In this document: positions 36,067 to 48,000 of the stretch, piece after piece | Layout of the letters: the number at the start of each line of letters is the position of its first letter | How positions within the stretch are numbered: position 1 is the first letter of the stretch | Assembly (NCBI RefSeq): GCF_008831285.2 | Contig: NC_045149.1 | Location: 3,649,500-3,713,499 of the forward strand | From: Nymphaea colorata | Taxonomy: Eukaryota > Streptophyta > Magnoliopsida > Nymphaeales > Nymphaeaceae | Length of the DNA: 64,000 bases | Reading direction: 5' to 3' | Translations under genes and position numbers: made by a program | The notes under the pieces: generated by a model | The model's database searches: none | Seen by the model: only the letters and a program-made list of their open reading frames with translations | What the model was told of the DNA's origin: nothing

Positions 36067-39000
36067 TCTTGCTGGTGGTGGTCGATCTCTTGTGGACAGA
36101 TTTGTGATGGCTGAAAATCCCAAAACTGATTTCTCTCATGAGGTTAAAAGTGAAGGAAATCCATTCTCTTATGGTTCTACTATAAAGTTTGATGGATCTA
36201 ACTATGAGATTTGGTCTCGTGTGTTTATGATATCTGTGATTGGACATCAGAAGGAGCATGTTATAGAAGAAAACAAGCCCTTTGAAAAGAGTATAAAATA
36301 TGGTTCATGGAAGGGAGATAATCATGTCGTGGATCATGAATAGTATCCAACCACAAATTGCATCAACAATTGCATACTATACCTCGGCCAAACAAATGTG
36401 GGATTTTTTGAAACAAACTCAAATGACAAGAATGTTAACAAGATATTGCAGGTGGAGGAGGAATTACTTAATTTGCAACAGGGTGACGAAAGTCTTGCTC
36501 AGTACTTCGCTTCCCTCAAGTCCATCTATGAACGACTTAAAGTATTACGCCCCCCATGTCCAACATGTCATAAGACTCATGGTGAACAGTATATGGTTGC
36601 GAAGTTTCTACAGGGTCTCTTCCCTAAATATGCAGTAGCAAAGGCTCAAATGTTCACTAGAGCTTGAAGCCTACAATAGACTCAGTCGTCTTGGTGTGAC
36701 ACTTTCTCAGCCCTCTAGTGATATTCATGCCTCTGCCTTGGTAGCCTCAAGAGGTCGTGGACGCAGTTCATTCAGAGGGAGAGGCATAGGTTGAGGGTTA
36801 GGAGGAGGTCAGGGGAGATTTCAGTGCACCTATTGTGGGAAAACAGGACATTTAAAAGACAGACGTTAGGATAAACATAGTCATCCTTTCGTTGCATCCT
36901 TAGGAAGAAATGTTGCATCTAAGCAGGGCAAAAATTCTTTACAGTCTCCTATTGGGTTTGTTCAGGCAGCTTCATCAACTGTAGATGGGTCTATCTCCTT
37001 CTCACCTTGAGACAGTGACTGTGAGTATCAACAAGTCAGAGTATGAGGACTTCCTAGCATATAGATCTACCCAGCCGTCCGCCTCTACAGTCATGATAGA
37101 CAGTGTTATGTCTGTTGATACTGTCCCACATGATACAAGTACTACTTGAATTATTCATTCAGGAGCATCGAGACACTTTTGTAGTAGACCTTTTATGTTT
37201 ACTGTGCTCCACTCATTACCTCAGACATGTCATGTGAAACTTGTAGATGGTAGATGGTCACCTATTATGGGTTATAGTGATATTAAGATTTCTCAGTCTA
37301 CGACTATTCCTAATGTGTTATATGCTCCTAAGTTTCCAACAAATTTGTTATCAGTTGGACAAGTGATTAATGACTTACATTGTCCTGTTACATTTGACTA
37401 TGGTTTATGTTCATTTCAGGACTTGCAAACTGGAAAGACGATTGGTGGAGGCTATGAGAAAGGGGGCATCTACTTCCTGTCGGATCCAATGGGTATTGCA
37501 GCATCATCGATCACCTCACTGTCCTCCTCCTTCCAGTGGCATCTCAGACTTGGTCGTTCATCTGTCTCCAAGCTCCGTCACCTTCTTCCTCATCTTTCAG
37601 TTTCAGAGTCGTGCCAGTGTGAAGCTTGTCAACTTGGCAAACACACCCGTAGCAATTATTCATCGAGTCTTAGTCCGTCTAGTTGTGGAATATTTGATCT
37701 TCTTCATGTTGATGTGTAGGGTCCTAACAGAGTTGCTAGTAGGCCAAGATTTCGGTATTTCCTTGTCATTATTGATGATTATTCTCGAGTCACTTGGGTC
37801 TTCCTTTTGAAGGAAAGGCCTGAAGTAGTATGTACTCTCAAAAACCTTATTATTGAAATAAAGACCCAGTTTGGTATTCTTGTTAAAAGCATTCGCACTG
37901 ATTACGCCCTTGAGTTCAAGGTCTCTACCTTAATGAAGTTTTATTCTGATAATGACATTTCTCCTCGGTTTACTTGTCCCCATACCTCCCAACAAAATGG
38001 AGCAGCTGAATGTAAACATCGCCAACTTTTAAATGTGGCTCGTTCCCTAATGCTTCATACTAATTTACCTGCATACTTTTGGAGAAATGTCATCCTCACT
38101 GCCTGTTATTTAACCAACCGTTTACCCTCATCCTCCATTGACAACAAGGTTCCCATATCACTTGTGCACCCACAACGACCCTTATTTCCAGTGGCTCCCA
38201 AAGTATTTAGTTGCACATGCTTTGTTCACATACTTGGACCCACACGTGATAAATTGGGTGCCCAAGCCATTAAGTGTATCTTTATAGGCTACTCTAGAAA
38301 CCATAAAGGCTACAAATGCTTTGACCCCTTGACTCAAAAGGAGTATATCAGCGCGAATGTCACATTCTTTGAGTCTCATTCTTTGAGTCTCAGTCTTATT
38401 ATAGCTCATCTCCCATCTTTAGTGAGATGCCACCGTCACCAGACCCACTACTTATTCCTCCTATTCCTTTGGAATCATTCTCTTTTGAATCTCCTTCTAA
38501 AGACTCTCCGGTTGTAGTGTCCAAGTTTGGTGATCCTCCGCTGGTCTACACACGTCGACAGGACCCTTCTCATGATCCCTCGCCAACCGCTTCTTAGGAG
38601 GTAAATTCATCTGAAGTGAGTAGCCCTAGTCCATCTAATCCCTGTCACGACTTACCCATCGCTCTTCGCAAAGGCAGGCGACAATGTACTTTGCATCCTA
38701 TATCTCATTTTGTGTCTACTGATGATGTTGGTAAACGTATGCAACAGTTTATTCAAGCTCTGGCTGCTCATACAGTTCCTATGCAGGCTTTATTAGATAC
38801 CCAATGGAGACAGGCTATGCAAGAGGAGATGGATGCCTTAGTTCTGCGAGGCACCTGGGAACTTGTTGATCCTCCTTCTCGTTTTGACATTGTTGGCTGT
38901 AAGTGGATATTCACAGTGAAATATAATTCTGATGGTTCTATGGAACGATACAAAGCTCGGTTGGTTGCTAAGGGCTATAAGCAGACCTACGGTGTGGATT

Positions 39001-42000
39001 TTTTTGAGACCTTCTCTCTGGTTGCTTGGTTGGGAACCATTCGTCTTATTATTTCTATGGCTATACACCATGACTGACACATGTATCAACTTGATGTCAA
39101 AAACGCCTTTTTGTACGGTGATCTCGATGAGACTGTCTATATGCAACAACCACCAGGGTTTGAACGACAGGGGGAATGTGGCAAAGTGTGCAAGCGGAAG
39201 AAAGCTATTTATGGACTCAAGCAAAGTCCTCGTGCGTGGTTTCACAAGTTCTTCGAGGTAGTCTCAAAGTGTGGCTTTGCGAGATCTCCTCTTGATCATT
39301 CTCTGTTTATCAAGAAGGCTTCCAGGGGTATAACCGTTCTAGTGGTTTATGTTGATGATATTATCCTAGCAGGTGACTCCGATCAAGAAATTTCTAATGC
39401 AAAGTTGTTTCTTCAAAAACACTTTGTGACGAAATATATTGGTTTACTACGATATTTCTTGAGAATAGAGGTTACTCGCAATAGGGATGGTGTTGTTCTC
39501 TCTCAAAAGAAGTATAATCTTGATTTATTGCAGGACACAAGGATGCTTGGAGCTAAACCAGCTAATTTACCTATGAATCCACGTATACACCTTCATGATG
39601 ACCAAACATAATTAGTGGATTCTCGATCTTATAGGTCTCTTATTGGAAAACTACTCTATGTTACTGTGACAAGACCAGACATTAGCTTTGTAGTGGGAAA
39701 GCTAAGTCAATTTATGGAAAAACCCATGAAAGTTCATTGGAATGCTGCTTTGTTGGTGGTTAAATATCTAAAATCGTCTTCTGGCAAAGGCCTTTTGTTC
39801 ACAAAAGGCAAGACCCTGAAAGTGGAAGCCTATAGTGATGCTGACTATGCTGGCTCAGTCGAAGACATGAAATCTACCATAGAATTTTATGTATTTGTGG
39901 GAGGCAACCTCATATCATGGAGAAGCAAAAAACAAGGCATGGTGTCAAGATCTAGTGCAGAATCTGAATACAGAGCTATGGCTCAAACTGCGGCAGAAAT
40001 GACTTGGGCTAGATCCATGCTATCTAGCCTAAGTGTGTCGATTTCACTTCCCATGAAGATGTATTGTGACAATCGAGCAGCCACATACATTGCAAACAAT
40101 CCAGTTTTCCATGAGAAAACTAAACATATTGAAATTGACTGCCATTACATTCGGGATCTCGTTCAAGGAAGTACCATTGCCACTATTCATGTTCCTTTAG
40201 AAGATCAAGCTGCAGATGTCTTCACCAAAGCTCTCCCTATTGGTGATTTCTCTAAATGTTGTGGTAAGCTGAGCATGTTTAATATGTATGCTCCAACTTG
40301 AGGTGGAGTGTTGAAATTAGAGGAGTTTATGTTTCTAGGTGGTTCTTTGTAATATTAAAGAGTTATAAAACCTCTTTAATCTTTTGTTTATTTTTTATTG
40401 ATGTAATATGTAAATCTCCTTTCTACCCTAATCTCTTTATAATGGAGATTAGGGTTAGTGAATGAATCACGTTTTCTCTCCCCAACTCTCACGACTTCAA
40501 TTCTTTCTTTTGTCTCCACGTCTCAAGGCTGCAACAAAAAGGTTGCGGAAAACGAGATTGTTTCCACTTATATAGTCATGTCTCAACAAATGGCTAATCT
40601 TTTTACCAAAGGACTCACAGGGCACCATTTCTGGGAATTGAAAAACAAGTTGTGCATGATCAAACCCCATGCACAACTTGAGGGGGCTATTAAATTTGTA
40701 CAATATGGATCGGGTCACCCAGACCCAACCCATTTGATCCACAAGCCCACACATCATGGGCAGTGGCATACTTGTAATTCTTAATGTTGTTTTGTGTATT
40801 TTGTTTTGTAACCTAAATTGTGATTAGTATATAATGATAACTAGAGGCAGACATCAAGGTTGCTGCCCTCTTTATTCTCTCTCTTTCTTGCACGTGTACC
40901 CTATTTCTCTCTTCCTCCTCTTGCATCTAACTTCATATGGTGGTTTGGTGTAAGGTATCAAAATCTTACATGATATCAGAGCAGGGTTTTGTCACTGAGA
41001 ATGTCCGGTAAGAATCTCTAATTTTTGTTTTTATGCTCTAATCCTCAAAATCTCTGTTTTCTGCCCTAATCCCCAAATGTCTACCCTAACCCTAATCCTT
41101 GTCGTCTGCCCTAATCCCCAAATTTTTGCCCTAATCTACATGCCTTCATCCCTGCCGCCTGCCTTAATATTCCTCTTTTACCATAATTCATGTCGGTCAC
41201 CTAACCCTAATCTCAAAAATTTCTATTTACCCTTGTTTTCCTGATTGCTGCAACTATGGATCTCCACCGCAATTCCAGCATCTTGTCGTCCAATTTTCTC
41301 TTTCAACTCATCTCACAAAAGCTGAATCATACCAACTATTTGACATGGAAATGTCAAATAGTCCTGTTAATCAATAGTCATCGTCTCTATGGACATCTCT
41401 GTTAAAATAGATGTAATGGGGAACCGGGTCCATTTCTGGACCCGGTCCCATGGGGCACGGGTACCGAGGCCGGCTCGGTACCCTAGGCGGCATTCTTCTC
41501 TCCCTCCTATATAATCTTCACTTAAGTGTAATTGTGTGATTAAGTGAATATAATTTTCTCTCTCCTAGGGTTGCGGTGTGCACCTAGGTCAGAGCTTCCC
41601 GTGGTTTTTTCCTCTTTTTGAGGTTTTTCCACGTATATCGTGTGTTCCTCTCTTCTTCTTTCGTGTGTTGCATGTTTCTACATGGTATCAGAGCCGTGAG
41701 ATCGTTCGGCTTCGTCTCGTATTTTCGTAGTCGCCCTTGCACCGCAGCCGCCTGCGCCGTTAGGGTTTCCCGCGCCGCCACCATTGGGATCTTCTGCGCC
41801 GCCGCCGTCAGATGATCCAGCGCCGCCGCCTGTTGCCGCTTGTGACTTCCGCTGCCGTGGGTGTCTCCTTTTCCGCCGTCGGTCGATCCAGCGCCATCCC
41901 ATCTTTCCGCTGCCGTGGGTGTCCAGCGCCGTCACGCCTCTGCGTCGCCGCCGTCGGGCGATCCAGCACCGTCGCCGACACCTAAGGTTCCGTGTGGTGC

Positions 42001-45000
42001 TGGTGTTTCAGCCGCCGCCGTGCTGTCTTGTTGCTGCCTGGGGTTGTGTCTGACTTGACTGCTTGTGATGGCGGAAGAGCTTGCACCTAAAAGTGATATG
42101 GCCTTTGACGCGGGCAGCGCTCCCAAGAGCGAGATCTTGCCGGTTCAGGTCACGCCCATTCGTCTGACTAAAGACAATTATCTTTCTTGGTCTGCTGCTC
42201 TCGAGATTGGGATAACGAGCCGTGGTCGTCTTTCCTATATCACAGGCGACAAACCGGCGCCCAGCAAAACTGATCCTCAATGGGCGACGTGGGTGTTGGA
42301 AGACAGTCAGGTTAAGGTATGGATCATCAGCTCTGTGTTTGCTGATATTCAGCCTCTTATTCTGCGAAAGCCGACTTCGTTTGATATGTGGACTGTGCTT
42401 GCAAGGATGTATGGTCGCAAGAAAAGGGTTCTGCGTACGTATCAGATTAAACGCAGTATTTATTCTCTGAAACAGGGTGACCTGTCTGTTGCCTCCTTCT
42501 ATGCAGCCCTGAAAACTAAGTGGGAGGAACTTGATTATCATGTGAATGATAACTGGGACTGTGGTTCTGATCATGCTCGGTACTGGGAAAAGGAATGGAT
42601 GGACCGGACGTTCCTCTTCCTTGGAGGCTTGCGTGATGAGTTTGAATCCATTCAGAGTCAAATTCTCAACTGTGATGAGATTCCTGGAATCGAAGATGTT
42701 TATGCCAGAGTGGAATCCGAGGAACAAAGGCGTCAAGTGATGCAAATTGACCCCAGTCACGGGACTGGTCCCTCGGCCTTTGTTAGCCGTTCTTCTGTGT
42801 CTGGACCACGCCCTGTTAGGCGATGTACACATTGTCACAAATCAGGACATTCTGTTGACTTTTGTTGGGATCTTCACCCTGAGAAGAGACTTGTTCGTGG
42901 TCGCCCTCCGTCTAGTCGGCGAGGTCCTCTTGTGCAGGACTCAACTCAGAGTGGTTCTTCAAGTGGTGAAAAATCGAGGCTTTCCCCTGATCAAATCAAG
43001 GAACTACAAGCTTACATCAGTCGCCTTTCTACTACGTCAGAGGACACATCTACGTCTGATGGAGCTAAATTAGCTCAGGCTCTTGTTGCTACAAGTGATC
43101 AAGGTAATTCCTCTCCTGGTGATTGGATTGTTGACAGTGGGGCTACTCATCATATGACCGGGGACCCTAAGATGTTTCAAGAATACAAGTTGACTTCTGG
43201 GCAGCAGCGTGTTTCTATGGCTGATGGTTCTTCTATTTCTGTGGCTGGAAAAGGGAGTTTCTCATTACTGAACAAATATTGTCTTCATAATGCCCTGCAT
43301 GTTCCTAATATTCCCGTGAATTTGTTATCTGTCAGCAGTATTACCAAAGAGCTAAACTGTAATCTAATATTCTCTGCTGATCGTTGTTTACTGCAGGACT
43401 TGGGGACGGGGCAGAAGATTGGGATTGGTTCGGCTATTGATGGTCTCTACAGAATGCCAGTACAGGTTGCCTCTGCTTTGATTTCAGCCACCAGTGGACA
43501 GTTATCTGACGTGGAGGACAGATCCGCTATTATGCGCTGGCACGAGAGACTTGGTCATCTTCCTTTTCAGTTGATTAAACAATTGTTTCCTAAGATGTTT
43601 CGGTCTGTTTCTTTGGACACCTTCGCCTGTGAAGTGTGTCAGTTGTCTAAGCATGTTAGGGCCTCGTACCCTATTTCGTTCAATAAAACCAGCCGTCCTT
43701 TTGCTTTGGTTCACTCTGATGTTTGGGGTCCTTCGAGAGTGCCCACCGGTCGTGGTTTTCGTTATTTCATGACTCTTATCGATGACTACTCTCGTTGTAC
43801 GTTCGTGTACTTGTTGAAAGAACGTAGTGAGGTTCCCGGCATTGTCAAAAACTTCGTTGCATTTGTTGAAACTCAATTCCAAACCCCTGTTCAGACCCTT
43901 CGTACTGACAATGCTCGAGAGTATGTATCCTTATCCCTTGATGACTTCTTGCGAAGCAAAGGTATTATACATGAAACATCTTGTAGCCACACACCTCCTC
44001 AGAATGGCGTGGCTGAAAGGAAGAACCGTCATTTGTTAAATGTCACCCGGGCCCTTATGTTTCAACGTCATGTCCCTAAGCGGTATTGGGGTGATGCACT
44101 TCTCACTAGTGCTCATCTCATTAACCGTATGCCTACTCGTGTGTTGAATGGTCATTCCCCTTATTCTGTTTTGTGGCCTAATCAGAGTCCCTGGCCTTTG
44201 ACCCCTCGGGTGTTTGGGTGTGTTTGCTTTGTCCATGATCATAGTCCCACTCTCAAGAAACTTGATCCTCGGTCCATCAAAGCGGTCTTTTTGGGGTATT
44301 CCTCCACTCAGAAGGGATACAAGTGTGTTGACCCTAGCACTTCCAGAGTCTATGTCTCCAGGGATGTTACCTTTCATGAACACGAGGCATACTTTCCTGC
44401 GAATCCTCTTCAGGGGGAGTGTTTAGGTGAGAGAGTGGACGAGTATTCTTCGCATCAGTTGATTCAGTTCACAGATTTCTTGGATTACACGGCTAGTTCT
44501 CCGAGTGTGAGTGTGGATGACACAGTCAGTGAGGACAGAGACAGTCAGATGGAAGGGGGCCCTGTGGAAGAACAGTCCCGTGATCATTTGTTTGGTCAGG
44601 TATACACCAGGAAGAAGAATGATGTGATGGAGGTTGTTGATGTTACCAATCCCGATCTTGTGAGCTCCCCGGATGATCCAAGTCCAATGAATGAAGATCT
44701 TCCCATAGCCCTACGCAAAGGCACCAGGTCATGTACTTCTCACCCTATTCAGAGATTTGTGTCGTATGCTAAACTCAGTAAAGACTACAAGTGCTTTATT
44801 ACCTCTTTATCTATGGCTGTTATTCCCAGGTCAGTGGAGGATGCCAGGGAGGATCCCAAATGGCTACAGGCCATGACAGAGGAGATGGACGCCCTGGCAA
44901 AGAACAATACGTGGGAGGTTGTTGATATTCCTAATGGAACTCACTTAGTTGGTTCCAAGTGGGTGTTTACTGTGAAGTACAAACCTGATGGCACTGTAGA

Positions 45001-48000
45001 ACGCTATAAAGTTCGTCTTGTTGCAAAGGGGTTTAGCCAGAAATATGGGATTGACTATCTTGAGACGTTCGCTCCCGTTGCTAAACTGAAGACAGTAAGG
45101 GTCATCTTAGCTCTGGCAGTACAAAAGAAGTGGAGCATGGACCAACTTGATGTCAAGAACGCCTTCTTGAATGGGCACCTTGAGGAAGAAGTCTATATGA
45201 GCATGCCGCCTGGATATGCGCAGAAAGGAAAGTGTTGTTATCTCAAGAAAGCATTGTATGGCCTCAAGCAGTCCCCTAGAGCGTGGTTTGAAAGACTAAG
45301 GGTTGTGATGAAGACTAATGGATATAAACAGGGAAATGGTGATCACACCCTCTTCATCAAGCAGAGAAATGGTCTGGTGAGCCTCCTACTAGTATATGTT
45401 GATGATATGATTGTCACAGGTGATGACGGAGAAGAAAAAAGGAAGATGAAAGAAACGTTAGCTGCTGAATTTGACCTCAAAGATTTGGGTAAACTGAGGT
45501 ATTTTTTGGGAATTGAGATTGCTAGATCTGAGACTGGTCTTGTTATGAGCCAAAGGAAATACACTTTGGACCTTCTAAAAGAGACAGGTAAACTGGGATG
45601 CAGGCCCTTTCTTACTCCAATGGAGTCTGGCACAAGGATAAGTATCAAAACTGGGACGATCTTGGATGAGGAAGGAAAAGGGAGGTATCAGCGGCTGGTT
45701 GGTAAACTCATTTATCTCACCCTTACTCGCCCGGATATTACGTATGCTGTGGGTGTGTTAAGTCAGTTTATGCATGCCCCTACTGATTGTCATTGGAAAA
45801 GTGCTGAAAGAGTATTGGGATACTTAAAGAATGACCCAGGGAAAGGACTGCTCTATACTCGACAAAATCAACTCAGTATTGAAGGATACTCTGACGCCGA
45901 CTGGGCAGGTTGCACAGATACTAGAAGGTCTACCACAGGATACTGCATCTTTCTTGGAGGTAACCTGGTGGTATGGAGAAGTAAAAGACAAGAAGTTTGT
46001 TCCAGGTCCAGTGCTGAGGCTGAATACAGGGCGGTTGCCATGGGGGTTACAGAAATGTTATGGCTCAAAATTCTGTTAGCAGATATTGGGGTGAAAATGG
46101 AAGAGAAGATGAGGATGTATTGTGACAACAAGTCGGCTATTAACTTGGCAAACAATCCAGTCTTGCACGACAGAACCAAACATGTGGAGATCGATCGCCA
46201 TTTCATACGGGAACGCATAGATTCTAAGGAGTTGATCCTGCCCTACATGAAGTCTGAAGATCAAGTTGCTGATGTTTTAACTAAGTCTTTATGTACATCT
46301 CAATTTGAGAAAAATGTTAGCAAGCTTGGCATGTTTGACATGTATGCCAAGCTTGAGGGGGAGTGTTAAAATAGATGTAATGGGGAACCGGGTCCATTTC
46401 TGGACCCGGTCCCATGGGGCACGGGTACCGAGGCCGGCTCGGTACCCTAGGCGGCATTCTTCTCTCCCTCCTATATAATCTTCACTTAAGTGTAATTGTG
46501 TGATTAAGTGAATATAATTTTCTCTCTCCTAGGGTTGCGGTGTGCACCTAGGTCAGAGCTTCCCGTGGTTTTTTTCTCTTTCTGAGGTTTTTCCACGTAT
46601 ATCGTGTGTTCCTCTCTTCTTCTTTCGTGTGTTGCATGTTTCTACAATCTCAATGGCACCACACCTGCACTACTTGAATGGATTATGCGAGAGGTGAAGA
46701 ATGTTGCATGGTAAGTTCAAGAAACCATTGCAAAAATCAATCCTGAATATGAGACGTGGATGGCTCATGATCAATCTCTCGTTGCTTATATCACCTCCAC
46801 ACTATCAAAGGAAGTTCTGGCGGGCGTTGATGATGATCTTTCAGCACTTGAGTTATGGAATGTACTTGTTACTACATACTCTCAAGTATCAGAAAAATTT
46901 CTACAACTCAAGAGGCAATTTCAGGATATCAAGCGAGGCACACGTTCAATCTTGGAATACATACATCAAATCAAAAATGTCACTGATCAGCTTGCAATCA
47001 TCGGGCATCGAGTCAGCGACAAAGACAAGGTACAGCAGGCTTTGAGTGGATTAGGGTCAGAATTTGATGTTTTCTGCACTGCTTTAGAGGTATTACATGT
47101 TCTTCCAAGACCTGAAAGCAAAATTGATTCAACATGAAGCGAGTCGTGTACAGCGACAAGAATTTCTACAGCACTTGAGTTATGGAATGTGTTTGTTACT
47201 ACATATTCTCAAGTATCAGAAAAATTTCTACAACTCAAGAGGCAATTTCAGGATATCAAGCGAGGCACACATTCAATCTTGGAATACATACATCAAATCA
47301 AAAATATCACCGATCAGCTTGCAATCATTGGGCACCGAGTCAGCGACAAGGACAAGGTACAATAGGCTTTGAGTGGAATGGGGTCAGAATTTGATGTTTT
47401 CTGCACTGCTTTAGAGGTATTACATGTTCTTCCCTCTTTTGAAGACCTGAAAGCAAAATTGATTCAGCATGAAGCGAGTCGTGTACAGCGACAAAAATTA
47501 GTTCATTCTGGCAGTCACAATGTGTTGGTCACTAGGACCCATGCTTTGCAAGGAAGTCGTCCAAGAGCTTGGAACTCACAGGCAGTGATGGGGAGAGGTA
47601 CCCTTCTTACATACCTTTCCATCAATCTCCTTTCCTTTTCATTAAAAAGGGTCAAACACAAATGTAGAGGCAAATGTACCACGAAGGATACCTACTTGTT
47701 TTTATTGCAATAAGAGAGGTCATGTGAAGTCAGAATGTTGGCATAATCCTCAGAACAAAGGAAAATAAGTTAGGCGTGACAATAAGGCAGCAGGGTCATT
47801 TGTTTCAAACAGGATTGCAACGTCGAACATTTCCCCTGATGTGCAACAGATTTTAACGACAACGTTGTCTAAAGTCAATCTCAAGCAAAATGAGGAAGGA
47901 CGATGGTATGTGATTCTGGTGCTGCAACTCATGTAACTGGTGACGCAGGTAAGCTTTCTAGTGTTCTCCTTTATTTAGCCAAAGGCTCAATTGTCACAAG

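Larger units (their letters stand above)
35089..40536 (+). mobile_element. Copia retrotransposon, complete but inactive
   Basis: 5448 bp with LTRs at 35089-35315 and 40309-40536 and perfect TSDs AAAAG (35084-35088, 40537-40541). The primer site TGGTATCAGAGC starts at 35316. A purine tract (TTGAGGTGGAG) precedes the 3' LTR. The LTRs differ at about ten positions by eye, so it is older than the elements at 16491 and 41400. All Copia domains are present in order, but with several stops and frameshifts. It is inserted in the RNase H of family C. Confidence 0.93.
41400..46646 (+). mobile_element. Young intact Copia retrotransposon, plus strand
   Basis: 5247 bp with two 283-bp LTRs (41400-41682, 46364-46646) that differ at two positions by eye. 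Perfect TSDs ATCTC lie at 41395-41399 and 46647-46651. The primer site TGGTATCAGAGCC is at 41683 and the purine tract (CTTGAGGGGGAG) directly precedes the 3' LTR. One unbroken Gag-Pol frame. It sits inside the gag of family C and points against the host gene. Confidence 0.96.
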
